Below are positions 7,170 to 14,368 of a DNA stretch of 14,728 nt, one piece after another. Made by a program: the position numbers and the translations under genes. This DNA comes from Ignavibacteriaceae bacterium (GTDB lineage Bacteria; Bacteroidota; Ignavibacteria; Ignavibacteriales; Ignavibacteriaceae). Each line of letters opens with the position of its first letter. The first letter of the stretch is position 1. Under the pieces are notes generated by a model that searched no databases, was not told the DNA's origin, and was given only the letters and a program-made list of their open reading frames with translations. The stretch covers positions 1 through 14,728 of the forward strand of contig JACAFA010000131.1 in the NCBI GenBank assembly GCA_013388525.1, written 5' to 3'.

Positions 7170-7250
7170 GAGAAATCCCTCTCTCCTAATGTTCTGGCAA
7201 TATGAATAGAGCGCTAGAATAAGCCCAGTTAAGAACTGGGCTTTTTATTT
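7170..7250 (+). ncRNA. Candidate small RNA ending at an orphan terminator
   Basis: The terminator at 7221-7250 has no gene upstream on its strand: the nearest upstream gene is the phosphatase, which is transcribed away from it. Immediately before the terminator, TTCTGGC (7192-7198) pairs with GCTAGAA (7213-7219) through one G-T wobble, and the pair can extend by a wobble and one T-A pair. This gives two adjacent hairpins. A TAnnTTTG match lies just upstream of 7170. A transcript of about 75-80 nt would fit. No sensible coding region is present; a 17-codon ATG frame at 7152 is not convincing. No known RNA family is recognised. Confidence 0.4.
7221..7250 (+). terminator. Strong intrinsic terminator without an upstream gene
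   Basis: AAGCCCAGTT (7221-7230) pairs perfectly with AACTGGGCTT (7234-7243) around the loop AAG. TTTATTTTATT follows on the plus strand. On the minus strand the stem is not followed by a T run, so the plus direction is favoured. Confidence 0.8.
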
Positions 7251-7583
7251 TATTACTAAAGCTTTTCAATTTTTAATCAAGTAAAGAAATCAACTCGCAT
7301 TTAATTATATAAGTTTTAATGAAATCATAGGTCGTCTTAATTAAAAATCTTTCAATCACAACTTATTTAGTTATTATAATTTCAAATAAAATAAATATTA
7401 ATGCATTGCCTAAAGTAGATTCTCTCTTCAACTAATGAAAGAAATAATTAGAGTCAGTAGGAATTCAATTTTGATATTCCGGTTTTAATATTTTTTTAAT
7501 AAAACAATAATAATTTCTTAACCAATTTAAACGGTTCTTTAGTTTATTTTCCTGATGAATTTTTTAATAAATACGAGAATAAA
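7251..7583. other. Gene-free AT-rich stretch upstream of the RRM gene
   Basis: This stretch of about 330 bases contains no credible coding frame. The only structure noticed is a weak inverted repeat GGAAT/ATTCC near 7460-7482. It would hold the promoter and untranslated leader of the RRM gene, but no definite promoter element could be fixed. Confidence 0.5.
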
Positions 7584-7832
7584 TTGAACAGAAAAATCTA
7601 TGTTGGTAATCTTCCAAAAACGTTTGAGGAGGTAGATTTAGAAAAACTCTTTAAAAACCACGGTATTGTTGTTTCCGCGAGGATTTTTCATCATCCAAGT
7701 ACAGATTGGTTGGGAAAATATGGATATGTAGAAATGAGTTCAAAATCAGAGGCAAACAATGCAATAAAGGAGTTAAATAATCAGAACATAACCGGAAGAA
7801 GAATAATTGTTGCGCATATTGTGCCCAGATAA
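7584..7832 (+). CDS. Single-RRM RNA-binding protein
   Basis: This 82-residue protein is one RNA recognition motif and nothing else. RNP2 is IYVGNL (residues 5-10) and the RNP1 region is GKYGYVEM, keeping the two aromatic residues that stack on RNA. Family members usually have RGFGFVEM here, so the G and basic residue are in a different order. The C-terminal strand is TGRRIIVAHIVPR, and the protein stops right after it without the glycine-rich tail seen in many bacterial relatives. Such proteins bind single-stranded RNA in the cytoplasm and in some bacteria are cold-responsive. The start is TTG at 7584: it gives the family's usual start a few residues before RNP2, and no in-frame ATG lies in the 40 bases before it. 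It stands alone between long spacers. Confidence 0.9.
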   Translation: MNRKIYVGNLPKTFEEVDLEKLFKNHGIVVSARIFHHPSTDWLGKYGYVEMSSKSEANNAIKELNNQNITGRRIIVAHIVPR

Positions 7833-7998
7833 TTATAACTTTCCGACAAGTTAATACTTTTATGAAAAGTAAAACTGAAAAGAATTGGCACTAACGATTT
7901 TTACTTAATAAATTATTATTTAAGAAGTTCATGGTTTATTTTCCAGACTAGTATCAATCAGAAATTTTTCACCAACACTTTTTTCCTTCTACTACGGC

Positions 7999-8019
7999 AT
8001 TAATTAACAATTAATTAAT
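7999..8019. repeat. Perfect AT-only inverted repeat
   Basis: ATTAATTAA (7999-8007) and TTAATTAAT (8011-8019) are perfect reverse complements around CAA. The site lies 72 bp before the metallophosphoesterase start. It could be a regulator site or a weak hairpin, but no T run follows and the base composition makes a chance occurrence plausible. Confidence 0.4.
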
Positions 8020-8091
8020 CTCTGATAAATACATTTCTCATTATATTTATTTAAATAATTTGTTTAATAGTTTAAAGCTTAAAAGAAAAAG

Positions 8092-9012
8092 ATGAAACAT
8101 TTTCAGATGAACTTTAGACTCTGGATTATCTCATTTAACTTTTTAATGATTCCCTTTTTTTCATTTCCACAAGATGAAAAAAATGAATCGTTTAAAGTTG
8201 CTTTTCTTACAGATATTCACGTTCAGAAAGAATTAAATGCTGAACGAGGTTTTTTATCAGCAATTAATAAAGTAAATGAAATAAATCCGGATTTTGTAAT
8301 TACGGGTGGTGATTTAATAATGGATGCATTGAATCAATCATACGAAAGATCCGATTCACTATTTAATTTATATAGCAGTCTTTGTGACAGTTTTAATATG
8401 CCTGTCTATAATACAATTGGCAATCACGATGTCTTTGGTCTTTATAAAACCAGTGGTGTCGATACAACACATCCCGAATATGGAAAAAAGTTGTACATAA
8501 ACAGACTTGGTGATGGAAAATCATATAGCTCATTCGATCATAAAGGATGGCATTTTATTCTATTAGATGCAATAGAGTTTACTCCTGAACGAAAATATAT
8601 TGGTGGAATAAGTCAATCTCAAATTGATTGGATTAAAACGGATTTAGCCCGATTGGACAAAAAAACTCCAATCGTACTTTCTACCCATATCCCTTTTATC
8701 TCTGTTTCCAAACAAATACTGGAGGGAAGCACTGCAGCACTAACTGAAGTAATTGTCGTTAAAAATTCAAAGGAAATATTGGCTCTTTTTGAAGGATATA
8801 ACTTGAAGCTTGTATTACAAGGACATCTGCACATTGTTGAGGAAATTATTTTCAAGGAGACACATTTTATCACGGGTGGTGCTGTAAGTGGTAATTGGTG
8901 GAAAGGTTCGCATTATGGATTTGAAGAAGGATTTGTAATCATTGAATTCTATGAAAGTGATTTTAATTGGGAATATATTGACTACGGATGGGAAGTTAAG
9001 GAAACTAAATAA
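8092..9012 (+). CDS. Exported calcineurin-like metallophosphoesterase
   Basis: This 306-residue protein carries all five metal and catalytic motifs of the family: DIH (41-43), GGDLIMD (72-78), GNHD (110-113), THIP with His199, and GHLH (244-247). It also has the downstream TGGAVSGNWWKG segment common in the COG1409 (CpdA/Icc-like) group. The N-terminus MKHFQMNFRLWIISFNFLMIPFFSFPQ is a signal peptide, so the enzyme is probably periplasmic or extracellular, where it would hydrolyse phosphomono- or diesters. The exact substrate cannot be told. Met6 (8107) is an alternative start, but neither has a strong ribosome-binding site. The protein has no sorting domain or lipobox. It stands alone in a single-gene unit; no clear terminator follows before the insertion-sequence remnants. 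Confidence 0.92.
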   Translation: MKHFQMNFRLWIISFNFLMIPFFSFPQDEKNESFKVAFLTDIHVQKELNAERGFLSAINKVNEINPDFVITGGDLIMDALNQSYERSDSLFNLYSSLCDSFNMPVYNTIGNHDVFGLYKTSGVDTTHPEYGKKLYINRLGDGKSYSSFDHKGWHFILLDAIEFTPERKYIGGISQSQIDWIKTDLARLDKKTPIVLSTHIPFISVSKQILEGSTAALTEVIVVKNSKEILALFEGYNLKLVLQGHLHIVEEIIFKETHFITGGAVSGNWWKGSHYGFEEGFVIIEFYESDFNWEYIDYGWEVKETK

Positions 9013-9051
9013 ATAAAGAATTAATTATCTTCTAAAAGAATTGAAAATGCA

Positions 9052-9117
9052 TTGCGCCATAAATAAAGTAACCTAAAAGAGTTTGGTTAAGGTCGTTGCG
9101 CCACAATATAGGTAACC
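9052..9117 (+). repeat. Two direct copies of a 22-bp insertion-sequence end motif
   Basis: The segments 9052-9073 and 9096-9117 both begin TTGCGCCA and end GTAACC with the same length; 17 of 22 positions agree, and the copies start 44 bp apart. They lie just upstream of a decayed transposase start. This is the arrangement of repeated transposase-binding sites at the left end of an insertion sequence. No matching inverted copy was found elsewhere in the window. Confidence 0.6.
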
Positions 9118-9138
9118 AACATTTTATAGAGGATAGTC

Positions 9139-9222
9139 ATTAGCAATTCAGCAAAGATAGAATATCTTCAACAAATCAGAACAAGATATCTTGGTACAGC
9201 TAATGATGAAAAATCACTTATG
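9139..9222 (+). pseudogene. Transposase N-terminal fragment (integrase catalytic-domain type), start codon lost
   Basis: Reading from 9139 gives SNSAKIEYLQQIRTRYLG followed by TANDEKSL. From memory of the family, this resembles the N-terminus of transposases that start M-S-x-x-A-K-x-x-Y-L-x-x-I-x-x-R-Y and continue EEKSxxLDEFC before a helix-turn-helix. The expected ATG is now ATT at 9139-9141; AGAGGA at 9128-9133 would have served as its ribosome-binding site. The frame happens to stay open to 9354, but from about 9222 the sequence matches another element on the opposite strand, so only about 28 codons are real. The catalytic DDE part is missing, so it cannot be active. Confidence 0.5.
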
Positions 9223-9357
9223 CTCTTTTCCACTTATCAAGTGAATTATCTTTTACACCATGATCTCTTGATGCTTGGAGTGTATTCATCCTTCCTTCCA
9301 ATAATCATCTTTACTGCTGAGATTTTCTTTATCGTAATGCATTTTTTTTCCTGACAC
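9218..9357 (-). pseudogene. IS3-family OrfA transposase fragment with two frameshifts
   Basis: On the minus strand, GTG at 9357-9355 has AGGAG at 9367-9363, 5 bp upstream. The frames read MSGKKMHYDKE, then after a shift KISAVKMIIGRKDEYTPSI, then after a second shift RDHGVKDNSLDKWKRA before a stop at 9220-9218. Joined, these follow the IS3-family OrfA helix-turn-helix pattern: basic start, Y-x-x-E-F-K-x-x-A-V, G-V-x-x-x-x-L-x-x-W. OrfB is absent. The gene is broken by two frameshifts and truncated at the junction with the other element. Confidence 0.65.
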
Positions 9358-9426
9358 GTTAGCTCCTATATTTTATTTTATAAATACAGTTGCTTTTCTA
9401 CTTGTCTACTTATTGGGGTAGGATCA
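9221..9426 (-). mobile_element. Left-end remnant of an IS3-family insertion sequence
   Basis: The remnant runs on the minus strand from a terminal sequence at 9426-9401 (TGATCCTACCCCAATAAGTA then GACAAG) through the OrfA fragment to the junction near 9220. The distance of about 69 bp from terminus to OrfA start is normal for this family. The CCCCA...GTAGACA core resembles IS3-family ends as I recall them. Everything beyond OrfA, including the right end, is gone. Confidence 0.55.
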
Positions 9427-9596
9427 AATTACGAGTAGATTGCCAATATTATCCATAAAATGATAATAATTATAGGTAATAATAACCAATAATACATCCA
9501 AATAATCTCTTTTAGCTTCAATCATTACTCCTAAAGATTTTGAAAATGTAATTCACTGAATTTAAGTTAACTCAAGCTTTTAAGTCATCATTAAAT

Positions 9597-9630
9597 AAAA
9601 AAACCCCTACTTGCATCACTCAAGCAGGGG
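9597..9630 (-). terminator. Rho-independent terminator of the 620-residue T9SS protein gene
   Basis: On the minus strand CCCCTGCTTG (9630-9621) pairs with CAAGTAGGGG (9613-9604) with one G-T wobble around a 7-nt loop. TTTTTTT (9603-9597) follows. It lies 27 bp after the stop codon of the minus-strand gene. Confidence 0.9.
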
Positions 9631-9657
9631 AATTGATGAGCCAGTTGAATAGCCTCC

Positions 9658-11520
9658 TTATTTCAACAGAATCATCTTTTTAACTTCATTAAAATTGCCT
9701 GCAGTTATTTTGTATAAATATATTCCGCTTGCTAATCCCGAAGAATTGAATTCAACTTCGTAAGTTCCCATTTGCTGTTGCTCATTTACAAGTGACGCAA
9801 CTTCTTCACCAATTGTGTTGTAAACTTTAAGTGTAACAAGTCCATTGCTTGGAATTGTATATCTAATCTTTGTAGCAGGATTAAATGGATTCGGATAGTT
9901 CTGAGCTAATTCGAATTGCATTATTTTTAATCCATCCGATGATACTTTGAGTTTATTCATTTCACTATTTGATATTACAATTTCCTCACCATCTTTGATT
10001 TCGACTGTAAATAAATCTTCTGTGAAAGCATCCTTTAATTTGATATCAGCTCCTTGCACACTGATTCTGATCGGGTATTCAGCACCCGTAATATCTATAA
10101 TTTTTTCAGTAGAGATATTCTCAACAAATCTGTCAGTCGTATATCTTACATCAAATAAGCCAACAGGTGGTTTAGGGGGTAAAATATATTTGTTAAGTTC
10201 TGCTTCACCTCTGGAAGAATAGAGTGTATACTGATTTCCCGATGCATCCATAATATTTATCTTTACCCAATCAGCGTTTATAAAGTTACTATTGACTTCT
10301 TTTAGAAAAGTAGGTCTGTCCGGATAAATTATCTTACCTGAAGCATCAAGATTTATCCAGTAACCTCTTCCAGGTTGAATTGTTACTGCAGGCTGATAAC
10401 CAAATCCGGGGTTATAGGCATAAGGTACACCGCTAATCAGACCAGGAGGATTTGTTGTAATATCACTCGTCAAGAATTCATAATCATAAGCACCAATTAA
10501 ATTCCAACCGCTTGAAGCATTAAATGAATCAACATTTGCGTAAATTAATTTTGGGTACAATATTGAACTTTGCACAGCCCCATTCCAATTATAAGTTCTT
10601 TGATTAGTATGTTTTAACCAGTAACCCTGACCAACTTTTAATGTGTCTTCGCTTTCATAACCTGAGGAAGAATATTTGAATACGGAAGCTGATAAGTCTC
10701 TGAATCTAAATAGTGTGTCCGCACTCATACTATTAGGATGGTTGCCGGGAAATGAAACCATATTCCAGCCAGCTGATATAGTAAAAGATTTAGAAAATGT
10801 TGTTGGCCAGCTTGTATTTATAAAAATTCCGTCAACCTGAACAATATAAGAATTGCTGCCTTGTCTCAAACAAACAGCTGCCATTGAATTGTCAGCTACA
10901 ATATCTGTTGAAACTATGTCAGCAACTGATGGTTCTTTTCCAACCGGAGGATTTATATACAGACTTCCTACATCATTAGAATCTCCGGCTGGCATGTTGT
11001 ATTTAAGAACTAAAAAATATGTAGTGTTATATGAATAAGTTGTTGTTGTATATACAACTGAACTGGTTGAAGCTTTTGAAATACCAAACTGTAAATTGCC
11101 GGCACCATCATCTTTCACAAAAACTCTTGGCTTAAAAAAAGTTGTTGGAAAAGCCGGAGCGAGATGGAAAAAATAGTCTCCGATGGTGGACGCCGTGTCA
11201 ACATTAACTAGAAAGGCTGCATATAAAGAGCCTGATCCTGTGGAAGTAAAATCTTTGTGTATATCTTCCCGTGAACCACTACCTCCGTTAAGAGTAGTTG
11301 AATTACCAATTCCTGAACCGGGATACAAGTTATAAATTAAGCTTCCCGATGCTGCAGTAATTTTATTACCAGTTCCACTGTGATTTACCCAGCCGTTATT
11401 AATCAATGTATCACCAGCAGGGTATTCAAAGTTTTCGATTAGTAATTGTGCCCAGGTGTTATTGCTTACAATTACACTAAAACAAAAAAATGACACTAAA
11501 AACAATCCAAATGATTTCAT
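9658..11520 (-). CDS. Large T9SS cargo protein: lectin-like N-terminus, two GWN...GYW modules, LPPKPP-FDVR domain, sorting domain
   Basis: This exported surface protein has 620 residues. Residues 1-25 are a signal peptide ending in WAQ. Residues about 26-240 are beta-rich and begin LLIENFEYPAGDTLINNGW, resembling the jelly-roll (LamG/concanavalin-like) starts common in this phylum. Residues 250-400 hold two copies of a module: GWNMVSFPG...GQGYW (251-301) and GWNLIGAY...GRGYW (338-388). Residues about 418-520 hold a domain with LPPKPP (447-452) and FDVR (456-459), the same motif as in the proteins at 449 and 1558. The sorting domain follows (NYPNPFNPAT 541-550, end KKMILLK). The start is firm: AAGGAGG lies 5 bp before the ATG, the strongest ribosome-binding site in the window. 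No catalytic motif is seen; a carbohydrate-binding or structural role is inference. Confidence 0.92.
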   Translation of the reverse strand: MKSFGLFLVSFFCFSVIVSNNTWAQLLIENFEYPAGDTLINNGWVNHSGTGNKITAASGSLIYNLYPGSGIGNSTTLNGGSGSREDIHKDFTSTGSGSLYAAFLVNVDTASTIGDYFFHLAPAFPTTFFKPRVFVKDDGAGNLQFGISKASTSSVVYTTTTYSYNTTYFLVLKYNMPAGDSNDVGSLYINPPVGKEPSVADIVSTDIVADNSMAAVCLRQGSNSYIVQVDGIFINTSWPTTFSKSFTISAGWNMVSFPGNHPNSMSADTLFRFRDLSASVFKYSSSGYESEDTLKVGQGYWLKHTNQRTYNWNGAVQSSILYPKLIYANVDSFNASSGWNLIGAYDYEFLTSDITTNPPGLISGVPYAYNPGFGYQPAVTIQPGRGYWINLDASGKIIYPDRPTFLKEVNSNFINADWVKINIMDASGNQYTLYSSRGEAELNKYILPPKPPVGLFDVRYTTDRFVENISTEKIIDITGAEYPIRISVQGADIKLKDAFTEDLFTVEIKDGEEIVISNSEMNKLKVSSDGLKIMQFELAQNYPNPFNPATKIRYTIPSNGLVTLKVYNTIGEEVASLVNEQQQMGTYEVEFNSSGLASGIYLYKITAGNFNEVKKMILLK

Positions 11521-11525
11521 AAGGA

Positions 11526-11532
11526 CCTCCTT
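11526..11532 (-). promoter_or_regulatory. Strong ribosome-binding site of the 620-residue protein
   Basis: On the minus strand AAGGAGG sits 5 bp before the ATG at 11520. It settles the start of this gene and is longer than the AAGGA, AGGA or GGA seen before other genes here. Confidence 0.75.
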
Positions 11533-11758
11533 AATAAAATGAGTGAAAGAATATGATTAGATTAAATAGTTTTTGGTATAAACTTTTTTAAATATATAAA
11601 AATGGTTTTTTATAAGAGTGAAGAAATTGTTATTATTATATTAATACTGCGTTAATTTTAATGAAGTAGTTTGAATGACTTTTTTTTAATCAATAATTCA
11701 TATTGTTTATTTATAATTCAAAAACTTTTTTTCAGTTTAATATCATTTGTCAAAGGAC

Positions 11759-13405
11759 ATGACACGCTTAATAGGCTTTTATTTTTTTATTTTTCTAACA
11801 GCTTCAATTTCATTATCTCAGAAGAACCTAAATTCCCTATTTCCCGATGTTGACCTATCTGCTAAATCAATAAAAATTCATACTGAGGTACTCGCAAATG
11901 ATGATTTGGAAGGAAGGGGAACAGGAACAACCGGTGGAAACCTTGTTGCTTCATATATTGCAAATGAATTCGCGAAATATGGACTTAAACCAGCAGGAGT
12001 CAATAATTCTTTTTATCAGAATATACCGATGCATGGAAGTTATCCTCTGAAATCATCTGAATTAAAAATTTATACTGGAGAAGAAGAAAGAATTCTCGAA
12101 CTCGAAAAAGATTATCTTCTATATAAATCCGGTCAACAAACATTTACACCTGCTCCATTACCAATCGTATTTGTTGGTTATGGAATTGTAGCTCCGGAAT
12201 TTGATTATAATGATTATCAGTCAATTGATGTAGAAGGTAAAATTGTAGTATTTCTCGATGGTGAACCAGAATCGGATGATCCTTCTTATTTTAATGGTGA
12301 AGCACCTACCGTTTATAAATATCCCATCTCCAAACAGCGGATAGCATTATCAAGAGGCGCTGCCGGAAGTATTTTAATCCCTGATATTAATGCTGAAGAC
12401 TGGTCATACAGGATTAGCGATTTTGCATTTGAAGATGTTACGCTTGCATATTCAGCATCAAATAATCTTAGCATTCTTCTGAATCCTGAATCGGCTGATG
12501 ATCTGTTTAAGAATTCGGAGTACTCATTCAGTAATATTCTTCAAATGAAAGAAGAACACAAATTAATTAGCTTTCCAATGAATATTCAATTAAGCTTCAA
12601 ATGTAATTTTATACAGCGTGATTTTTTAGCTCAGAATGTTATTGGAATGATTGAAGGCAGCGATAAGAAATTAAAAGATAATTATTTGATTATTTCTGCT
12701 CATTATGATCATCTTGGTATTGGTCCTGCAATTGATGGAGATTCAATTTATAACGGTGCACTCGATAACGCGATTGGTTCAGCAGTATTACTGGAGCTTG
12801 CAAGGCAATTTAGTGAAGCGAAAGTTCAACCCAAAAGATCAATTATTTTTTTGGCCACAACCGGTGAAGAAAAGGGATTACTGGGTTCTCAGTATTACAC
12901 TGATAATCCTACAGTTCCTCTTTATAAAACAATTGCAAATATCAATATCGATGGAATTGCTCTTTTCAAAGATTTTCAATCTATTGTTGGAGTCGGTGCA
13001 GAATATTCAACTCTTGATGAGTTCCTCTTGAATACAGCATCAAATATGAATTTGCAGTTAGATGAAATTCCACCTCAGTTCAAAGTATTTGAAGCATTTA
13101 ATCAATCAGATCAGATTAGTTTTGCCTCAGCCGGTATTCCATCAATACTGGTATTGGAAGGATTAAATAATAAACACAAAACTGAAGAAGAAGTACTTTA
13201 CGCATTTATAGATTATATGTTGAATCGTTATCATACTCCTTTCGATGATTTGTCTCAGTACATTGATTATGTTGCTGCTGCTCAGCATACGGAAATTTTA
13301 TACAATCTGATTCTTTTGCTCGCAAATTCTGAAATTGTTCCTGAATGGAAACCAGGTTCGCCTTTTATAAATGCTCGCTTAAGATCAATAGCAGAGAAAA
13401 GATAG
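11759..13405 (+). CDS. Exported M28-family metallopeptidase with PA-like insert
   Basis: This is a 548-residue zinc aminopeptidase-type enzyme. Residues 1-20 are a signal peptide (LIGFYFFIFLTASISLS). The peptidase domain is interrupted by a protease-associated-like region at about 133-210 (VFVGYGIVAP ... GKIVVFLDGEP). All M28 residues are present: His315 and Asp317 in SAHYDHLG, Asp336 in GALDNA, the Glu370-Glu371 pair in TTGEEKG, Asp398 in NIDG, and His492 in RYHTPFDD. Family members cleave N-terminal residues with two zinc ions; here the site is periplasmic or extracellular. The ATG at 11759 is chosen because it gives a compact signal peptide. A TTG at 11747 would add four residues, and the nearby AAAGGA is only 1 bp before the ATG, so the exact start is uncertain. 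The next gene begins 3 bp after the stop. Confidence 0.93.
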   Translation: MTRLIGFYFFIFLTASISLSQKNLNSLFPDVDLSAKSIKIHTEVLANDDLEGRGTGTTGGNLVASYIANEFAKYGLKPAGVNNSFYQNIPMHGSYPLKSSELKIYTGEEERILELEKDYLLYKSGQQTFTPAPLPIVFVGYGIVAPEFDYNDYQSIDVEGKIVVFLDGEPESDDPSYFNGEAPTVYKYPISKQRIALSRGAAGSILIPDINAEDWSYRISDFAFEDVTLAYSASNNLSILLNPESADDLFKNSEYSFSNILQMKEEHKLISFPMNIQLSFKCNFIQRDFLAQNVIGMIEGSDKKLKDNYLIISAHYDHLGIGPAIDGDSIYNGALDNAIGSAVLLELARQFSEAKVQPKRSIIFLATTGEEKGLLGSQYYTDNPTVPLYKTIANINIDGIALFKDFQSIVGVGAEYSTLDEFLLNTASNMNLQLDEIPPQFKVFEAFNQSDQISFASAGIPSILVLEGLNNKHKTEEEVLYAFIDYMLNRYHTPFDDLSQYIDYVAAAQHTEILYNLILLLANSEIVPEWKPGSPFINARLRSIAEKR

Positions 13406-13408
13406 CAT

Positions 13409-14239
13409 ATGATGAAGCAATCGTTATTGTTCATTCTTTTGATGTTACTGTTTGCCGGATGTAGTTCGAGAATCGGAGATAATGTTACTATAACAATTAA
13501 AGGTTCTGATTCAATGCTGCAATTAACTGAAAACCTGGCTAATGAATATATGAAGCAGAATCCCGGCATCTCAATTTATGTAAATGGAGGTGGAACTGCT
13601 GCAGGTATTAAATCTTTAATCAATGGAGATATTGATGTTTGTACAGCCTCAAGAAATTTAAAACCTGAAGAGGCAAAATCGCTCGCTGAGTATTATCGTA
13701 GTGTAGGTTTTTTTTATCTGATTGCAAAGGATGCCCTGTCCATCTATGTGAATCCGTCTAATCCGGTTAAATATTTATCTTTAGAAAACCTGAGGAAAAT
13801 ATTTGAAGGTAAGATTACAAACTGGAGTGAGCTCGGTGGAAAAAATCAAAAAATTATTCCTGTAATTCGTAATCTGAATTCTGGTACTCACCTTTATTTC
13901 AAAGAGCATGTTCTTGAAGCAGATAATTACAGCAATGATGCAATTGTAAAACCCACTACTCCGGAAATAATTGAATACATTGAGCAAAATGAAAATGCAA
14001 TCGGTTACGGCAGCATGGGTTATCAGGGAAATATTTTTCGTGTGAGAATAGAAGGTATTGAACCTTCAGAAGAAAATGCAAGAAACGACACCTATCCCAT
14101 AACACGTTATCTTCATTTTTTCACGACAAATGTTCAAAGGGGAGCAGTAAAAAAATTTATTGATTGGGTTCTTTCTCCTGAAGGTCAGGCAGTTGTGAAG
14201 CAATCGGGTTTTATTCCGCTCTGGGAAATAAAGAAGTAA
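13409..14239 (+). CDS. pstS: PstS-like phosphate-binding lipoprotein
   Basis: This 276-residue protein is a periplasmic-type phosphate-binding protein. Residues 1-17 are a lipoprotein signal peptide (LLFAG before Cys18), so it would be membrane-tethered. Family motifs are ITIKGSDSM (28-36), the glycine run NGGGTAAG, IDVCTASR, KITNWSELGG, VIRNLNSGT and YPITR. SPEGQAVVKQSGFIPL closes it. Relatives capture phosphate for the PstCAB importer, but some lone paralogs serve other roles. No pstC, pstA, pstB or phoU is in the window, so whether this copy feeds a transporter is open. The start is ATG at 13409, with a second ATG directly after it at 13412. It is 3 bp downstream of the M28 peptidase and almost certainly co-transcribed. 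A hairpin at the stop codon probably ends the transcript. Confidence 0.88.
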   Translation: MMKQSLLFILLMLLFAGCSSRIGDNVTITIKGSDSMLQLTENLANEYMKQNPGISIYVNGGGTAAGIKSLINGDIDVCTASRNLKPEEAKSLAEYYRSVGFFYLIAKDALSIYVNPSNPVKYLSLENLRKIFEGKITNWSELGGKNQKIIPVIRNLNSGTHLYFKEHVLEADNYSNDAIVKPTTPEIIEYIEQNENAIGYGSMGYQGNIFRVRIEGIEPSEENARNDTYPITRYLHFFTTNVQRGAVKKFIDWVLSPEGQAVVKQSGFIPLWEIKK

Positions 14240-14266
14240 ATAAAGCTGATATTTGCTTTATTTTAC
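14238..14266 (+). terminator. Probable intrinsic terminator after the PstS-like gene
   Basis: AAATAAAGC (14238-14246) pairs perfectly with GCTTTATTT (14255-14263) around an 8-nt loop, with two more pairs beyond a bulged T. The 5' arm overlaps the stop codon. The stem is AT-rich and the 3' arm itself supplies the T-rich tail, so strength is moderate. Confidence 0.55.
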
Positions 14267-14368
14267 CCATCTCTTAACAAAAACATAAAATAAACTTAAC
14301 CTTATCTTAATTTATCATCAATTTCATTTTCTTACTTTAGAACGTAATTAATTAGGAAGTTTTGGCTG

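Larger units (their letters stand above)
9052..9222 (+). mobile_element. Left-end remnant of an insertion sequence with integrase-type transposase
   Basis: This remnant includes the paired end motifs (9052-9117) and the first codons of a transposase (9139 on). It is cut off near 9220, where sequence of a second element begins. The right end is absent. Confidence 0.5.

Noticed and set aside
7152..7205. 17-codon ATG frame before the orphan terminator
   Set aside because: It has no ribosome-binding site and no leader-peptide character (no run of a regulatory amino acid); a non-coding RNA explains the structure better.
8060..8072. TAATTTG motifs before the metallophosphoesterase and, on the minus strand, before the phosphatase, as -7 promoter elements
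   Set aside because: The spacing is one base short of TAnnTTTG and no -33 element was seen; such strings are common in this AT-rich DNA.
8619..8873. Minus-strand open frame inside the metallophosphoesterase
   Set aside because: It is antisense to a segment containing conserved His199 and GHLH; no ribosome-binding site or family resemblance.
9223..9354. Continuation of the plus-strand transposase frame (71 codons open from 9139 to a TGA at 9352)
   Set aside because: From about 9222 the plus-strand translation loses transposase character, while the minus strand reads as an IS3-type OrfA fragment. The open frame is accidental.
9427..9596. Further transposon remnants beyond the IS3-like terminus
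   Set aside because: No coding similarity or end motif was recognised in either strand; recorded as plain AT-rich spacer.
13282..13569. Minus-strand open frame across the M28/PstS junction
   Set aside because: It lies antisense to two well-supported genes and has no recognisable features.
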